Source of the DNA: JAJEAO01 sp963667635
GTDB lineage: Bacteria > Acidobacteriota > Vicinamibacteria > Marinacidobacterales > Marinacidobacteraceae
Assembly (NCBI GenBank): GCA_965232015.1
Contig: OZ246946.1
Coordinates: forward strand, 1,178,001 to 1,242,000
Direction: 5' to 3'
DNA: 64,000 nt
Shown: piece after piece, positions 35,850 to 43,944 of the stretch
How positions within the stretch are numbered: position 1 is the first letter of the stretch
How the letters are laid out: every line of letters starts with the position of its first letter
The notes under the pieces: model-generated
What the model saw: only the letters and a program-made list of their open reading frames with translations
What the model was told of the DNA's origin: nothing
The model's database searches: none
Position numbers and translations under genes: made by a program

Positions 35850-36383
35850 ATGACGCTGGCGAATCGGCTGACCCTGCTGCGGTTCGTGCTCACGCCGGTG
35901 GTGGCGGTGGCGATGCTCGCCCGCTGGCCGGGCTGGGAACCGATCAGCATCCTCCTCGTCGCCGGGATCGCGCTGACCGACCTCCTCGACGGGATCGTGG
36001 CGCGCCGACGCGGCCAGGTCTCCGAAGTCGGAATCCTGATCGATCCGATTGCGGACAAGTTCTTCATCTCCACGGTCTTCATCTGTCTCGTCGCCGGCGG
36101 ACTCGCTCCGGCGTGGGTTCCGATCGTCATCATCGGCCGGGAGTTCGCGGTCACGGCGCTTCGCATGCGCGCGGTGCAGCAGGGCACGAAGGTCCCCGTC
36201 CGGATGCTGGGCAAGGTGAAGATGCACGTCCAGGTGTACGCCGTCCTCATCGTCCTCTTCGGCGCCTGGTTCTCCCCGCTCATGCCGCTCGGCGCGCCCG
36301 CCCTGTGGATCGCGGCCGGCGTCACTCTCTGGTCGGGCCTTGACTACTTCGCGCGCTCCCGACAGGTCATCGTCGGAACCTGA
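35850..36383 (+). CDS. pgsA: CDP-diacylglycerol--glycerol-3-phosphate 3-phosphatidyltransferase
   Basis: A 177-residue membrane enzyme starting MTLANRLTLLRFVLTPVVAVAM, with the motif TDLLDGIVARRRGQVSEVGILIDPIADKFF complete in its Asp residues. The stretch VPIVIIGREFAVTALRMRAV followed by LGKVKMHVQVYAV (usual GK.KT.xQ) is typical of PgsA, making it the better PgsA of the two paralogs in the window. It makes phosphatidylglycerophosphate. The downstream gene overlaps its 3' end by 44 bases in another frame. Confidence 0.93.
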   Translation: MTLANRLTLLRFVLTPVVAVAMLARWPGWEPISILLVAGIALTDLLDGIVARRRGQVSEVGILIDPIADKFFISTVFICLVAGGLAPAWVPIVIIGREFAVTALRMRAVQQGTKVPVRMLGKVKMHVQVYAVLIVLFGAWFSPLMPLGAPALWIAAGVTLWSGLDYFARSRQVIVGT

Positions 36384-36759
36384 CCGACGGCGGCTTCTGG
36401 ACGAGCTGCCCGAGGTCTTCCTCGCCCCCGACGCGCTGACCGGGCTCGGCGGACAGCGGGGGCTGCTCCTCGGCGACAAGCGCCACCGTCAGGTGGATGT
36501 GTTCGGGATCGCTCGCGGAGCCGGGGTCGCCTCCGACGCCGTCGGGCTGATCCGGGGCCGCCTCGACCGCTCGTCCATCGAGGGGTGGCGCATCGTGGGC
36601 GTGGCGCTCGGGGCGGACGACCTCGAACCCCTCGTCGAGAGGGTGCTCGACGGGCTGGTCCCAGGAGATCTGGTCGTCGCCGGATCCGATCCGGTCTGCA
36701 TCCTGATCCACCGGGGCGACCGCCTCGTCCCGATCCGGACCCTGCGCGGAGCCGCTTGA
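36340..36759 (+). CDS. Unknown protein, 139 residues
   Basis: Coding-type GC3 pattern and a compact globular-looking C-terminal half (GWRIVGVALGADDLEPLVERVLDGLVPGDLVVAGSDPVCILIHRGDRLVP) support a real gene. The start is uncertain. The TTG at 36340 overlaps pgsA by 44 bases and adds a low-complexity Arg/Ser stretch. Conserved-looking sequence begins near residue 19 (LLDELPEVFLAPDALTGLGG), but no ATG, GTG or TTG lies there. I do not recognise a family. It sits between pgsA and the sugar nucleotidyltransferase. Confidence 0.5.
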   Translation: MTTSRAPDRSSSEPDRRRLLDELPEVFLAPDALTGLGGQRGLLLGDKRHRQVDVFGIARGAGVASDAVGLIRGRLDRSSIEGWRIVGVALGADDLEPLVERVLDGLVPGDLVVAGSDPVCILIHRGDRLVPIRTLRGAA

Positions 36760-36814
36760 GCGCCGCTCTCCCGAGCCCCGAGCGGCTTCGGGTCGGTACC
36801 GGGCGCTGCGCGGG

Positions 36815-37891
36815 ATGAAAGCCGTCATCCTCGCCGGAGGCAAGGCGCTCCGGCTGCGCCCCCTCACCTGGCGCCGTCCCAAGGCGGTCGTGCCGATCCT
36901 GGGCCAGCCCTTCCTCATCTCGCCGATCGAGCTGTTGCGGGCGGCCGGCGTCACCGACATCGCGCTCGCTCTCGCTTCGGTGCCGCGCCGGATCCACGCC
37001 GTGTTCGGCGACGGCTCGGCCCACCGGGTCTCGGTCCATTACTCGGTGGAGTCCGAGCCGATGGGGACCGGAGGCGCCCTCGGCCGGCTGCGGAGCCGGT
37101 TGCCCTCGACGTTCCTGTGTCTGAACGGCGACATCCTGAGCGACCTCGATGTCCGCGGGCTGATCGAGGCGCACCGACGCTCGGGAGCGGTCCTCACCCT
37201 CGCGGTCACCCGCGTTCCCGACGCTCGGAACTTCGGGGCGGTCCGGGTGGAGCCGGGGGACGGCGGGCTGCGGGTCGCCGGATTCGAGGAGAAGGGCACA
37301 CGGGGGCCGGGCCTCGTCAGCGTCGGGATCTACGCCATGGAGCCCGCGGTCTTCGAACGGATCCCGGAGGGGCGGCCGGTCTCTCTCGAGCACGAGGTCT
37401 TTCCCGCCGCCGTGGCCGCCTCCCGGGCGGGAGGGCCTCCGGTCGCGGCCTTCGAGCACGACGGCTACTTCTCCGATATCGGCGTCCTCGAGCGCTACCG
37501 GGCGGTTCACCGGGACGCGCTCGACGGCCGAATCCGAATCCCCGGCGTCGGCAGCCCGAACCCGGGCGGCGTCTTCGTCGGAGCCGGCACCCGGATCGAC
37601 CCGGAGGCCCGCATCGTCGGACCCTCCTTCATCGGCGACGGCGCGACGGTCCGGGCCGGGGCCCAGGTGGGGCCGTATGCGGTCCTCGGGCGGCGGGTCC
37701 GCGTCGGCGCGCGGGCTCGGGTCAGCGACTCGGTGCTCTGGCTGCACACCCGGATCGGGGAAGACGCCGTCGTGCGGGGAACGGTCTTCGCGGCGAGCTG
37801 CTTCGTCGGGCAGGGGGCGCGCGTTCGCGACGCGGTGCTCGGAGACAAGAGCGTGGTGGCGGCGTGGAGCGTCGTCGGGGGATCCCGGTGA
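36815..37891 (+). CDS. Sugar-phosphate nucleotidyltransferase with left-handed beta-helix C terminus
   Basis: A 358-residue NDP-sugar pyrophosphorylase of the mannose-1-phosphate guanylyltransferase/glucose-1-phosphate nucleotidyltransferase type. Residues 1-230 form the GT-A-like domain: MKAVILAGGKALRLRPLT, RPKAVVPILGQP, EPMGTGGALGRLR, FLCLNGDILSDLD. The usual GGxGTRLRPLT loop reads GGKALRLRPLT, so the Gly-Thr pair of the phosphate loop is replaced. Residues 245-355 carry hexapeptide repeats (VFVGAGTRIDPEARIVGPSFIGDGATV). Its product feeds LPS or polysaccharide synthesis with the mutase encoded next. The stop overlaps that gene in GTGA. Confidence 0.88.
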   Translation: MKAVILAGGKALRLRPLTWRRPKAVVPILGQPFLISPIELLRAAGVTDIALALASVPRRIHAVFGDGSAHRVSVHYSVESEPMGTGGALGRLRSRLPSTFLCLNGDILSDLDVRGLIEAHRRSGAVLTLAVTRVPDARNFGAVRVEPGDGGLRVAGFEEKGTRGPGLVSVGIYAMEPAVFERIPEGRPVSLEHEVFPAAVAASRAGGPPVAAFEHDGYFSDIGVLERYRAVHRDALDGRIRIPGVGSPNPGGVFVGAGTRIDPEARIVGPSFIGDGATVRAGAQVGPYAVLGRRVRVGARARVSDSVLWLHTRIGEDAVVRGTVFAASCFVGQGARVRDAVLGDKSVVAAWSVVGGSR

Positions 37892-39297
37892 CCGGTCCGG
37901 GGCTCTCCCGGAGCGAGCGGCGTCTGTTCAAGGCGTACGACATCCGGGGACCGGCCCCCGATCCGCTCACCCCGGCTCTCGGGTTCCGAATCGGCGCCGC
38001 CTTCACCGAGCACATCGCCGCGAGGAGCGATCCGGCGCCGCGGATCGGCTGCGGCCGCGACATGCGTCTGACCAGTCCGGAACTCGCGGCCGGGTTCCGC
38101 GCCGGGCTCCGCAGCCGCGGCGCCCGCATCACGGACTACGGCCTGATCCCCACCGACGCCATGTGGTTCGCGGTGCGACGGGACCGGCTCGACGGCGGCG
38201 CCATGATCACCGCCTCTCACAACCCCCCCGGAGACAACGGCATCAAGCTGGTGTCGCGGGACGCCACGCCGGTGTTCGCCGAGACCGGGCTGCCGCGGAT
38301 CCGGCGCCGGGTGGAGAGGCTGCCCGCTTCCCGGGATCCGGCTGCGGACACCGGGCAGCCGTCCGACGGGGCGACGCGAGACATCACAGCGGACTACCGC
38401 GACTTCCTGCACTCGGCGGTCGAGGGCCGACGCCTCCCGGCGTTGCGCATCGTGCTCGACGCCGGCAACGGGATGGGCGGGATCATGGCGGGACCGGTGT
38501 TCGCGGGTCTGCCCGGGGAGTTCCTCCCGCTCGACTTCACGCCGGATGGGACCTTCCCGGGCCGCGGAGCGAATCCGCTCGATCCGGCGAGCCGGGTGGG
38601 GCTCGCCCGCCTCATCCGCGCGGAGCGGGCGGACTTCGGCGTGCTGTGGGACGGCGACGCCGATCGCTGCGCCTTCCTCGACGGGGACGGGGTGTATGTC
38701 CCCGGCGATTTCACCACGGCTCTTCTCGCGTCCGCCGAGATCGCGCGGGAGCCCGGCGCCCGCGTCGTCTTCGACCTTCGCTCCTCCCGGGCGGTCCCCG
38801 ACCGGGTTCGGGCGGCGGGCGGCGTCCCCTGCCCGTCCCGGGTCGGGCACGCCTACATGAAGATGAAGATGCGCGAAGTCGAGGCCCGGTTCGGAGGGGA
38901 ACTCAGCGGACACTTCTACTCGCGGCTCGCCGGGTACGCCGACAACGCGCTCCTCCCGATCCTGCGCATGATCGAGAGGATCGGGGAGACCGGGCGGTCG
39001 CTCGCGGAGCTGGCGGGCGACCTGCGGCGGGATTACTTCGCTCTCGACGAGGAAAGCATCCGGGTCCGGGATGCGGGGGCCGCCCTCGAGGCCGTCCGGG
39101 CCGCCTGGCCGGGCGGGCGCGTTCAGACCCTCGACGGACTCACCGTGGATTTCGCCGACTGGCGCTTCACGTTGCGGCCGTCCAACACCGAACCCGTCCT
39201 GCGCCTCACGCTGGAGGCGTTTCGGGCCGGAATCGCCGAGCCCCGCCAGCGAGAGCTGCTCGATCTGCTCGGCGAGCATGCCCCGCGCCGGTCGTAG
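37888..39297 (+). CDS. Phosphomannomutase/phosphoglucomutase
   Basis: A 469-residue alpha-D-phosphohexomutase. The GTG overlaps the previous stop. FKAYDIRGPAPDPLTPALGFRIG begins domain 1. The catalytic phosphoserine loop is MITASHNPPGDNGIK. The metal loop is LWDGDADRCAFLD, the sugar-binding loop is GGELSGHFYS and the phosphate-binding loop is RPSNTEPVLRLTLEA. All key residues are intact. It isomerises mannose- or glucose-6-phosphate to the 1-phosphate used by the upstream nucleotidyltransferase. ManB/AlgC-type bifunctional activity is likely but cannot be proved from sequence. Confidence 0.94.
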   Translation: MTGPGLSRSERRLFKAYDIRGPAPDPLTPALGFRIGAAFTEHIAARSDPAPRIGCGRDMRLTSPELAAGFRAGLRSRGARITDYGLIPTDAMWFAVRRDRLDGGAMITASHNPPGDNGIKLVSRDATPVFAETGLPRIRRRVERLPASRDPAADTGQPSDGATRDITADYRDFLHSAVEGRRLPALRIVLDAGNGMGGIMAGPVFAGLPGEFLPLDFTPDGTFPGRGANPLDPASRVGLARLIRAERADFGVLWDGDADRCAFLDGDGVYVPGDFTTALLASAEIAREPGARVVFDLRSSRAVPDRVRAAGGVPCPSRVGHAYMKMKMREVEARFGGELSGHFYSRLAGYADNALLPILRMIERIGETGRSLAELAGDLRRDYFALDEESIRVRDAGAALEAVRAAWPGGRVQTLDGLTVDFADWRFTLRPSNTEPVLRLTLEAFRAGIAEPRQRELLDLLGEHAPRRS

Positions 39298-39495
39298 GGA
39301 CCGCTCCTCTTCGAAGGGGTCGAACCCGGCTCCGAGGAGCTCATGGAGTTCCCGCGGCTGCGAGGTCCTGGGCGCCGTGCCGGTCTGGAGACCGGCGCTC
39401 CACAGGGCTGCCGCGCCGGACGACCACCGCCGGCCTCGGCCTCGAACGCGCCACGCCCGGGGATGGCGCTTCCCCGCCGGCCCCCGAGGCCCGGA

Positions 39496-39501
39496 TAGAA
39501 T
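39496..39501 (+). promoter_or_regulatory. TAGAAT -10-like element before tRNA-Gly
   Basis: TAGAAT lies 13 bases before the mature tRNA 5' end. No -35 consensus is visible in the GC-rich flank. Confidence 0.45.
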
Positions 39502-39514
39502 TCGAGCCTCACGG

Positions 39515-39587
39515 GCGGGCGTATCTCAGTTGGTAGAGTACGAGCTTCCCAAGCTCGGTGTCGCGGGTTCGAGCCCCGTCGCCCGCT
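39515..39587 (+). tRNA. tRNA-Gly (anticodon CCC)
   Basis: The acceptor stem GCGGGCG pairs with CGCCCGC, the anticodon stem CGAGC with GCTCG, and the seven-base loop TTCCCAA gives anticodon CCC. The T arm GCGGG-TTCGAGC-CCCGT is canonical. The discriminator is T, and CCA is not encoded. The 39298-39514 space upstream holds no gene. Confidence 0.93.
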
Positions 39588-39615
39588 CCGTGGATTCCCC
39601 ACGCCACTGGCTCTC

Positions 39616-40047
39616 ATGCGCTTTTTCCGCCGGAATGGTGAGAAAGCAGGCCATCGCGGCGAGACGCCGCAGACATCCGGCGGGGCGCCGGTCTCCACCT
39701 GGATCGGCGCTGAGACCCGGATGGAGGGTCGCATCGCGAGCGACTCGGACATCTGCATCGAGGGCGGCTTCGATGGCGTCATCGAAGCGAGCGCCGAGGT
39801 CCTGATCTCCGAGGGGGCCGAGGTCCGCGCCCGGGTCTCGGCGAAGAGCGTCGTCGTGGTCGGCTCGCTCGAAGGCCCCATCGAGGCGAGCGAGCTCGCG
39901 GAGATCGGAGCGGGAGGCCGCATGGTCGGCGACATCCAGTGCGACCGGGTTGCGGTGCGGCCGGGCGCGGAGTTCGAGGGAAGCATCGCGAGCGGCGAAC
40001 CGGTCTCCGGGGAGGCCACGCCAGAGGCATCGGGAAGCACGCGATGA
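39616..40047 (+). CDS. Bactofilin (polymer-forming cytoskeletal protein)
   Basis: A 143-residue protein with the right-handed beta-helix repeats of bactofilins: STWIGAETRMEGRIASDSDICIEGGFDGVIEASAEVLISEGAEVRARVSAKSVVVVGSLEGPIEASELAEIGAGGRMVGDIQC is described here by position as residues 27-108 (motif ends: TWIGAETRMEG ... GGRMVGDIQ). Short disordered tails flank the core, as is typical. Bactofilins polymerise without nucleotide and scaffold envelope growth. The gene starts 29 bases after the tRNA, and its stop overlaps the ald start in ATGA. Confidence 0.9.
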   Translation: MRFFRRNGEKAGHRGETPQTSGGAPVSTWIGAETRMEGRIASDSDICIEGGFDGVIEASAEVLISEGAEVRARVSAKSVVVVGSLEGPIEASELAEIGAGGRMVGDIQCDRVAVRPGAEFEGSIASGEPVSGEATPEASGSTR

Positions 40048-41159
40048 AGGTCGGCACCGTTCGCGAGATCAAGGACCACGAGGACCGGGTGGGGCTCGTC
40101 CCCGCCGGGGTCAGCGACTTCGTGACCGCCGGGCACGAGGTGCTCGTCGAGACGGGCGCCGGGCTCGGGAGCATGATCTCCGACGCCGACTTCCGGGCCG
40201 CCGGCGCCCGGGTGGTGGACACCCGCGAGGAAGTCTTCGACACCGCGGACATGGTGATCAAGGTGAAGGAGGCCCAGCCCGACGAGGTGGCCCTGCTCCG
40301 CGAGGGACAGATCCTCTACACCTACCTCCACCTCGCCCCGCTGCCCGATCTGACGGAAGGGCTCCTCGAACGCGGCGTCACCGCGATCGCCTACGAGACG
40401 ATCACGGCGCCCGACGGGACGCTTCCGCTGCTGACTCCGATGAGCGAGGTCGCGGGCCGGATGGCCATCCAGGAGGGGGCCCGCCAGCTCCAGAAGTCCT
40501 GCGGGGGATCCGGCATCCTGCTCTCCGGCGTGCCCGGCGTCTCCCGGGGACGGGTCGTCGTCGTCGGGGGCGGGGTCGTCGGGTTGAACGCAACGAAGCT
40601 CGCCGTCGGAATCGGGGCGGAGGTCCTCGTGCTGGAGAAGAGCGCCGCCCGCATGCGGTACCTCGACGACGTGTTCGGGAGCCGGATCACCACGCTGCGT
40701 TCGAGTTCGATCGCGCTCGCCGAGGTCATCGCCACCGCCGACCTGGTGATCGGCGCCGTGCTGGTGCCGGGGGCGTCCGCCCCGCGGATCGTGACCCGGG
40801 AGATGGTCAGGGACATGCGCGAGGGCTCCGTCATCGTGGACGTCGCGGTGGACCAGGGCGGCTGCTGCGAGACCACCCGACCGACGACCCACTCCGACCC
40901 GACCTACGTGGTGGACGGCGTGGTCCACTACTGCGTGGCCAACATGCCGGGCGCAGTGCCCCGCACGTCCACCTACGCGCTCACGAACGTGACCCTCGAC
41001 TACGCGCTCGCCATCGCCAACCTCGGCGTCGAGGAGGCCGTCCGCGAGGATCCCTACCTGACGCCAGGGGTCAACACCTACGCCGGAAAACTGACCTGTC
41101 GGCCGGTCGCCGAGTCGCAGGGGCGGGAGCATCACCTCCTCGCCGGGCTGATCTACTGA
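40044..41159 (+). CDS. ald: Alanine dehydrogenase
   Basis: A 371-residue NAD-dependent enzyme that interconverts alanine and pyruvate plus ammonia. The N terminus MKVGTVREIKDHEDRVGLVPAGV, the substrate region VIKVKEAQPDE with catalytic Lys, LHLAPLPDLT with catalytic His, the NAD-binding VVVVGGGVVGLNATKLAVG and the VDQGGCCETTRPTTHSDPTY block are all diagnostic. Length is standard. The ATG overlaps the bactofilin stop, so translation may be coupled although functions differ. Confidence 0.97.
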   Translation: MKVGTVREIKDHEDRVGLVPAGVSDFVTAGHEVLVETGAGLGSMISDADFRAAGARVVDTREEVFDTADMVIKVKEAQPDEVALLREGQILYTYLHLAPLPDLTEGLLERGVTAIAYETITAPDGTLPLLTPMSEVAGRMAIQEGARQLQKSCGGSGILLSGVPGVSRGRVVVVGGGVVGLNATKLAVGIGAEVLVLEKSAARMRYLDDVFGSRITTLRSSSIALAEVIATADLVIGAVLVPGASAPRIVTREMVRDMREGSVIVDVAVDQGGCCETTRPTTHSDPTYVVDGVVHYCVANMPGAVPRTSTYALTNVTLDYALAIANLGVEEAVREDPYLTPGVNTYAGKLTCRPVAESQGREHHLLAGLIY

Positions 41160-41163
41160 CGTC

Positions 41164-41889
41164 GTGGGTGGGATTCCCCGCCCGCCGGTCCAACCCCTCC
41201 GCCTCGTCGTCGAGCTGGACCGGCCCCGGTCGGGGACGGACAACATGGCCCGGGACACCGCTCTCCTCGAGGCGGCGGCGGAGGGAGCCGCGCCGGCGCT
41301 GCGCCTCTACCGCTGGGAGCGCGCCACGCTCAGCCTCGGCCACCGCCAGCGGCTCGAGGACGCCGCCCGCGCCGAGGTCCTGGCCGATCTGGGAATCCCC
41401 TGGGTGCGCCGCCCCACCGGGGGGCGGGCGCTTCTCCATCGCCCCTCGGATCTGACCTACGCGTTCGCCGCCGGTCCGGGCGCCGCCTCCGGGGTCCTGG
41501 CCGCCTACCACCGCGTCATGGGGGCGATTCGAGAGGCGCTCGGCGCCTTCGTCGCCCTCGATGCCCCGGGCGCGGGGGGCGCGGACCGGGAGCCCGACCG
41601 CCTCCCCTGCCTCGCCGTCGCCACCGGGCACGAGATCTCGACCGGGGGCGGGAAACTGGTCGCCGGAGCGCAGCGGTGGCGGCGGGGCGCGTTTCTCCAG
41701 CACGGCTCGATCCCGTGGCGGGTGGATCGCTCCCTCACGAACCGCGTCGTCGGACTTCCCGCGGACGCCCCCCTCGCCGCCGTCGGACTCGCCGAGATCG
41801 TCCCGGCGCCCGATCCGGGAGCGGTCGCCGACGCGCTCGCCGACGCGTTTGCGCACGAGTTCGGAGGCGGCCGGCGCGTGGTACCCTGA
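41164..41889 (+). CDS. Lipoate--protein ligase A-like protein (biotin/lipoate ligase family)
   Basis: A 241-residue protein. The GTG at 41164 follows the ald stop by four bases. Family marks are NMARDTALLEAA, LYRWERATLSLGHRQR, WVRRPTGGRALLH, the catalytic Lys segment GGGKLVAGAQRWRRGAFLQHGSI and a short C-terminal helix. The size and RRPTGGRALLH block fit the LipM/LplA-like octanoyl or lipoyl transferases. It charges lipoyl domains, but the exact reaction cannot be decided here. No lipA is adjacent. Confidence 0.88.
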   Translation: MGGIPRPPVQPLRLVVELDRPRSGTDNMARDTALLEAAAEGAAPALRLYRWERATLSLGHRQRLEDAARAEVLADLGIPWVRRPTGGRALLHRPSDLTYAFAAGPGAASGVLAAYHRVMGAIREALGAFVALDAPGAGGADREPDRLPCLAVATGHEISTGGGKLVAGAQRWRRGAFLQHGSIPWRVDRSLTNRVVGLPADAPLAAVGLAEIVPAPDPGAVADALADAFAHEFGGGRRVVP

Positions 41890-42025
41890 CGGTCGGTCCG
41901 GGATCGCCAGACTGACCATTCTCGGGGCGCTCCGCCGCCTGTGGTCGAAGCGGATGCCTCTTCTGTCGCGTGTCGGAAGAGGCGTACGCAGATCCGGTTC
42001 CGAGGCTCGCCGGGCCGCAGCTCCC

Positions 42026-42676
42026 ATGTCCGAAACGTCCTCCTCGCCGCCCGAAACCCCCGATCCGACCTCCGGGGACGCCCCGGAAGCCGATCCGTAC
42101 TCCGACGCCTCGCTTCGCGCCGACCTCGAGGCGGCGCTCGCCGATGCGGCCGACGCCAAGGACATCGCGCGCCGGGCCCAGGCCGATCTCGCCAACGTTC
42201 GCCGCCGGGCGCAGGAGGAGCGCAGCCGCTTCCGGTCGCTCGCGGTGGAGCAGGTGTGTCGGCGTCTGCTGCCCATCCTCGACGATCTCGGGCGCGCCGC
42301 CGGCGAGGCGCGGCGGGTCGCCCCCGGAGAAGGCGATCCCACCGCCGCGGACGCTCCGGCTCTCGCCGCCCTCGGCGACGGCGTGCGGCTCGTACTCCGG
42401 CGGTTCGAGGAGACGCTCGCCGAGCAGGGGCTCGTCGAGATCGAGGCGCTCGGCCAGCCGTTCGACCCACGGGTGCACGAGGCGCTTCAACGCCTTCCCG
42501 CGACCGCGGAGCAGCAGGACGGCGAAGTCGTCGCGGTGTACCTGCGCGGGTATCTCCTCGACGGTCGGGTGGTGCGGCCCGCGCAGGTGATCGTGGCCGA
42601 GGAGTTCGCCGCTCCGGAGTCCTCCGGCGAGGAGGAAGAGCCGGACGCTTCTTCCGACGAGGCGCCGCCGGCCTGA
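42026..42676 (+). CDS. grpE: Nucleotide exchange factor GrpE
   Basis: A 216-residue co-chaperone that releases ADP from DnaK. The acidic N terminus and long coiled coil (ADAKDIARRAQADLANVRRRAQEERSRF) precede the beta-wing domain with FDPRVHEALQRLPA and VYLRGYLLDGRVVRPAQVIVAEE. The ATG at 42026 is the most likely start, although an in-frame ATG at 41954 cannot be excluded and neither has a strong Shine-Dalgarno. dnaJ follows by 21 bases; dnaK is not in the window. Confidence 0.93.
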   Translation: MSETSSSPPETPDPTSGDAPEADPYSDASLRADLEAALADAADAKDIARRAQADLANVRRRAQEERSRFRSLAVEQVCRRLLPILDDLGRAAGEARRVAPGEGDPTAADAPALAALGDGVRLVLRRFEETLAEQGLVEIEALGQPFDPRVHEALQRLPATAEQQDGEVVAVYLRGYLLDGRVVRPAQVIVAEEFAAPESSGEEEEPDASSDEAPPA

Positions 42677-42697
42677 CCCCGGCCCGACCTGGATCCG

Positions 42698-43879
42698 ATG
42701 CCAACGGCCGCGCCCCAAGACCCCTACGAGGTCCTCGGCCTGGGGCGTGACGCCTCCCCCGAGGACATCAAGCGCGCCTACCGCAAGCAGGCGGTGCGTT
42801 TCCATCCCGATCGGAATCCCGGCGACAAGGAGGCGGAGGAGTCGTTCAAGCGCGCCGCCGAGGCCTACAGCATCCTCGGCGACGCGGACAAGCGCGCCCG
42901 GTATGACCGCTTCGGCCACGCCGGCCTCGGCGGAGCCGCCGGCGGTCCGGTGAACCAGGAGATCTTCCGGGACTTCGAGGATCTGTTCGGGGGCGGGAGC
43001 GGGAGCGTCTTCGACCTGTTCGGACAGATGTTCGGCGGGGGGCCGTCCCGGGGTCCCCGACGCGGGCACGATCTCCAGTACGAGCTCCACCTCGACTTCG
43101 AGGATCCGCGCCGCGACCAGAGCAAGCGCATCCGGATCTCCCGGGCGGAGGCCTGCGACGCCTGCCGCGGCAGCGGCATCGAGGCCGGAAAGAGAGCCCG
43201 GAGCTGTCCGCGGTGCGGAGGTCGGGGCCAGGAGCAGGTCCGGCGCGGCTTCGTGGTGATGAGCCATCCCTGCGGGGGATGCCGGGGCGCCGGGCGCATC
43301 GTGGACCACCCCTGCCGGGAATGCGGGGGCGAGGGGCGCGTGGACCGGCGGCGGGACATCAACGTGCGGCTCCCGGCGGGCGTGGACGACGGCAACCAGC
43401 TCCGGGTCCCAGGCGAGGGGGAGACCGGGCGGGGCGGCGGTCCCTCGGGTGACCTGTTCGTCCTGGTCCACATCCGCCCGCACCCGAAGCTGCGCCGCGA
43501 CGGCGCCTCCGTCCACAGCACCGAGACGATCAGCTTCCCGGACGCGGCGCTCGGGACGCGCATCGAGGTCGCCACCATCTGGGGCGCCGAGACGCTGCGC
43601 ATCCCTCCCGGGACGCAACCGGGCGCCGAACTGCGGCTGGCGCACCGGGGGTTCCCGGTGCTGCGCCGGGGGTCCCGCGGCGACCACCGGGTCCGGATCG
43701 AGGTCGAAGTGCCGAGGAAGCTGACCCGGAGGATCCGGCGCGCGGTGGAGGACCTCGCCGAGGCGCTGAACCCGAAGCGCGCTTCCGGTCGGGGGGCGGA
43801 GGACGGAGACGACGAGGCGTCTTCCACCGCCGAGCGCGGCCGGGGGAATCGCGGCATCGTCGGCCGACTGTTCTCGTGA
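42698..43879 (+). CDS. dnaJ: Chaperone protein DnaJ (type I)
   Basis: A 393-residue type I J-protein. The J domain runs DPYEVLGLGRDASPEDIKRAYR and contains HPDRNPGD, followed by a Gly/Phe-rich linker. Four CxxCxGxG zinc motifs are complete: CDACRGSG, CPRCGGRG, CGGCRGAG and CRECGGEG. The C-terminal substrate domain follows. It stimulates DnaK with GrpE encoded just upstream. The tail past about residue 355 is unusually Arg/Asp-rich. A dispersed repeat begins right after the stop. Confidence 0.96.
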   Translation: MPTAAPQDPYEVLGLGRDASPEDIKRAYRKQAVRFHPDRNPGDKEAEESFKRAAEAYSILGDADKRARYDRFGHAGLGGAAGGPVNQEIFRDFEDLFGGGSGSVFDLFGQMFGGGPSRGPRRGHDLQYELHLDFEDPRRDQSKRIRISRAEACDACRGSGIEAGKRARSCPRCGGRGQEQVRRGFVVMSHPCGGCRGAGRIVDHPCRECGGEGRVDRRRDINVRLPAGVDDGNQLRVPGEGETGRGGGPSGDLFVLVHIRPHPKLRRDGASVHSTETISFPDAALGTRIEVATIWGAETLRIPPGTQPGAELRLAHRGFPVLRRGSRGDHRVRIEVEVPRKLTRRIRRAVEDLAEALNPKRASGRGAEDGDDEASSTAERGRGNRGIVGRLFS

Positions 43880-43889
43880 GGCGGAGCCG

Positions 43890-43944
43890 GCCGCCGGCGC
43901 GCCGGACTCCAGTCCCCTGCCGGGCCCCCACCGGGAGAACTGGC
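43890..43944. repeat. Dispersed repeat copy between dnaJ and prmA
   Basis: GCGCCGGACTCCAGTC followed by CCCTGCCGGGCCCCCACCGG and GAGAACTGGC. It matches the palindromic and TTCTCCCGG modules elsewhere in inverse order. Its last bases, GGGAGAACTGGC, directly precede the prmA ATG. Confidence 0.75.
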
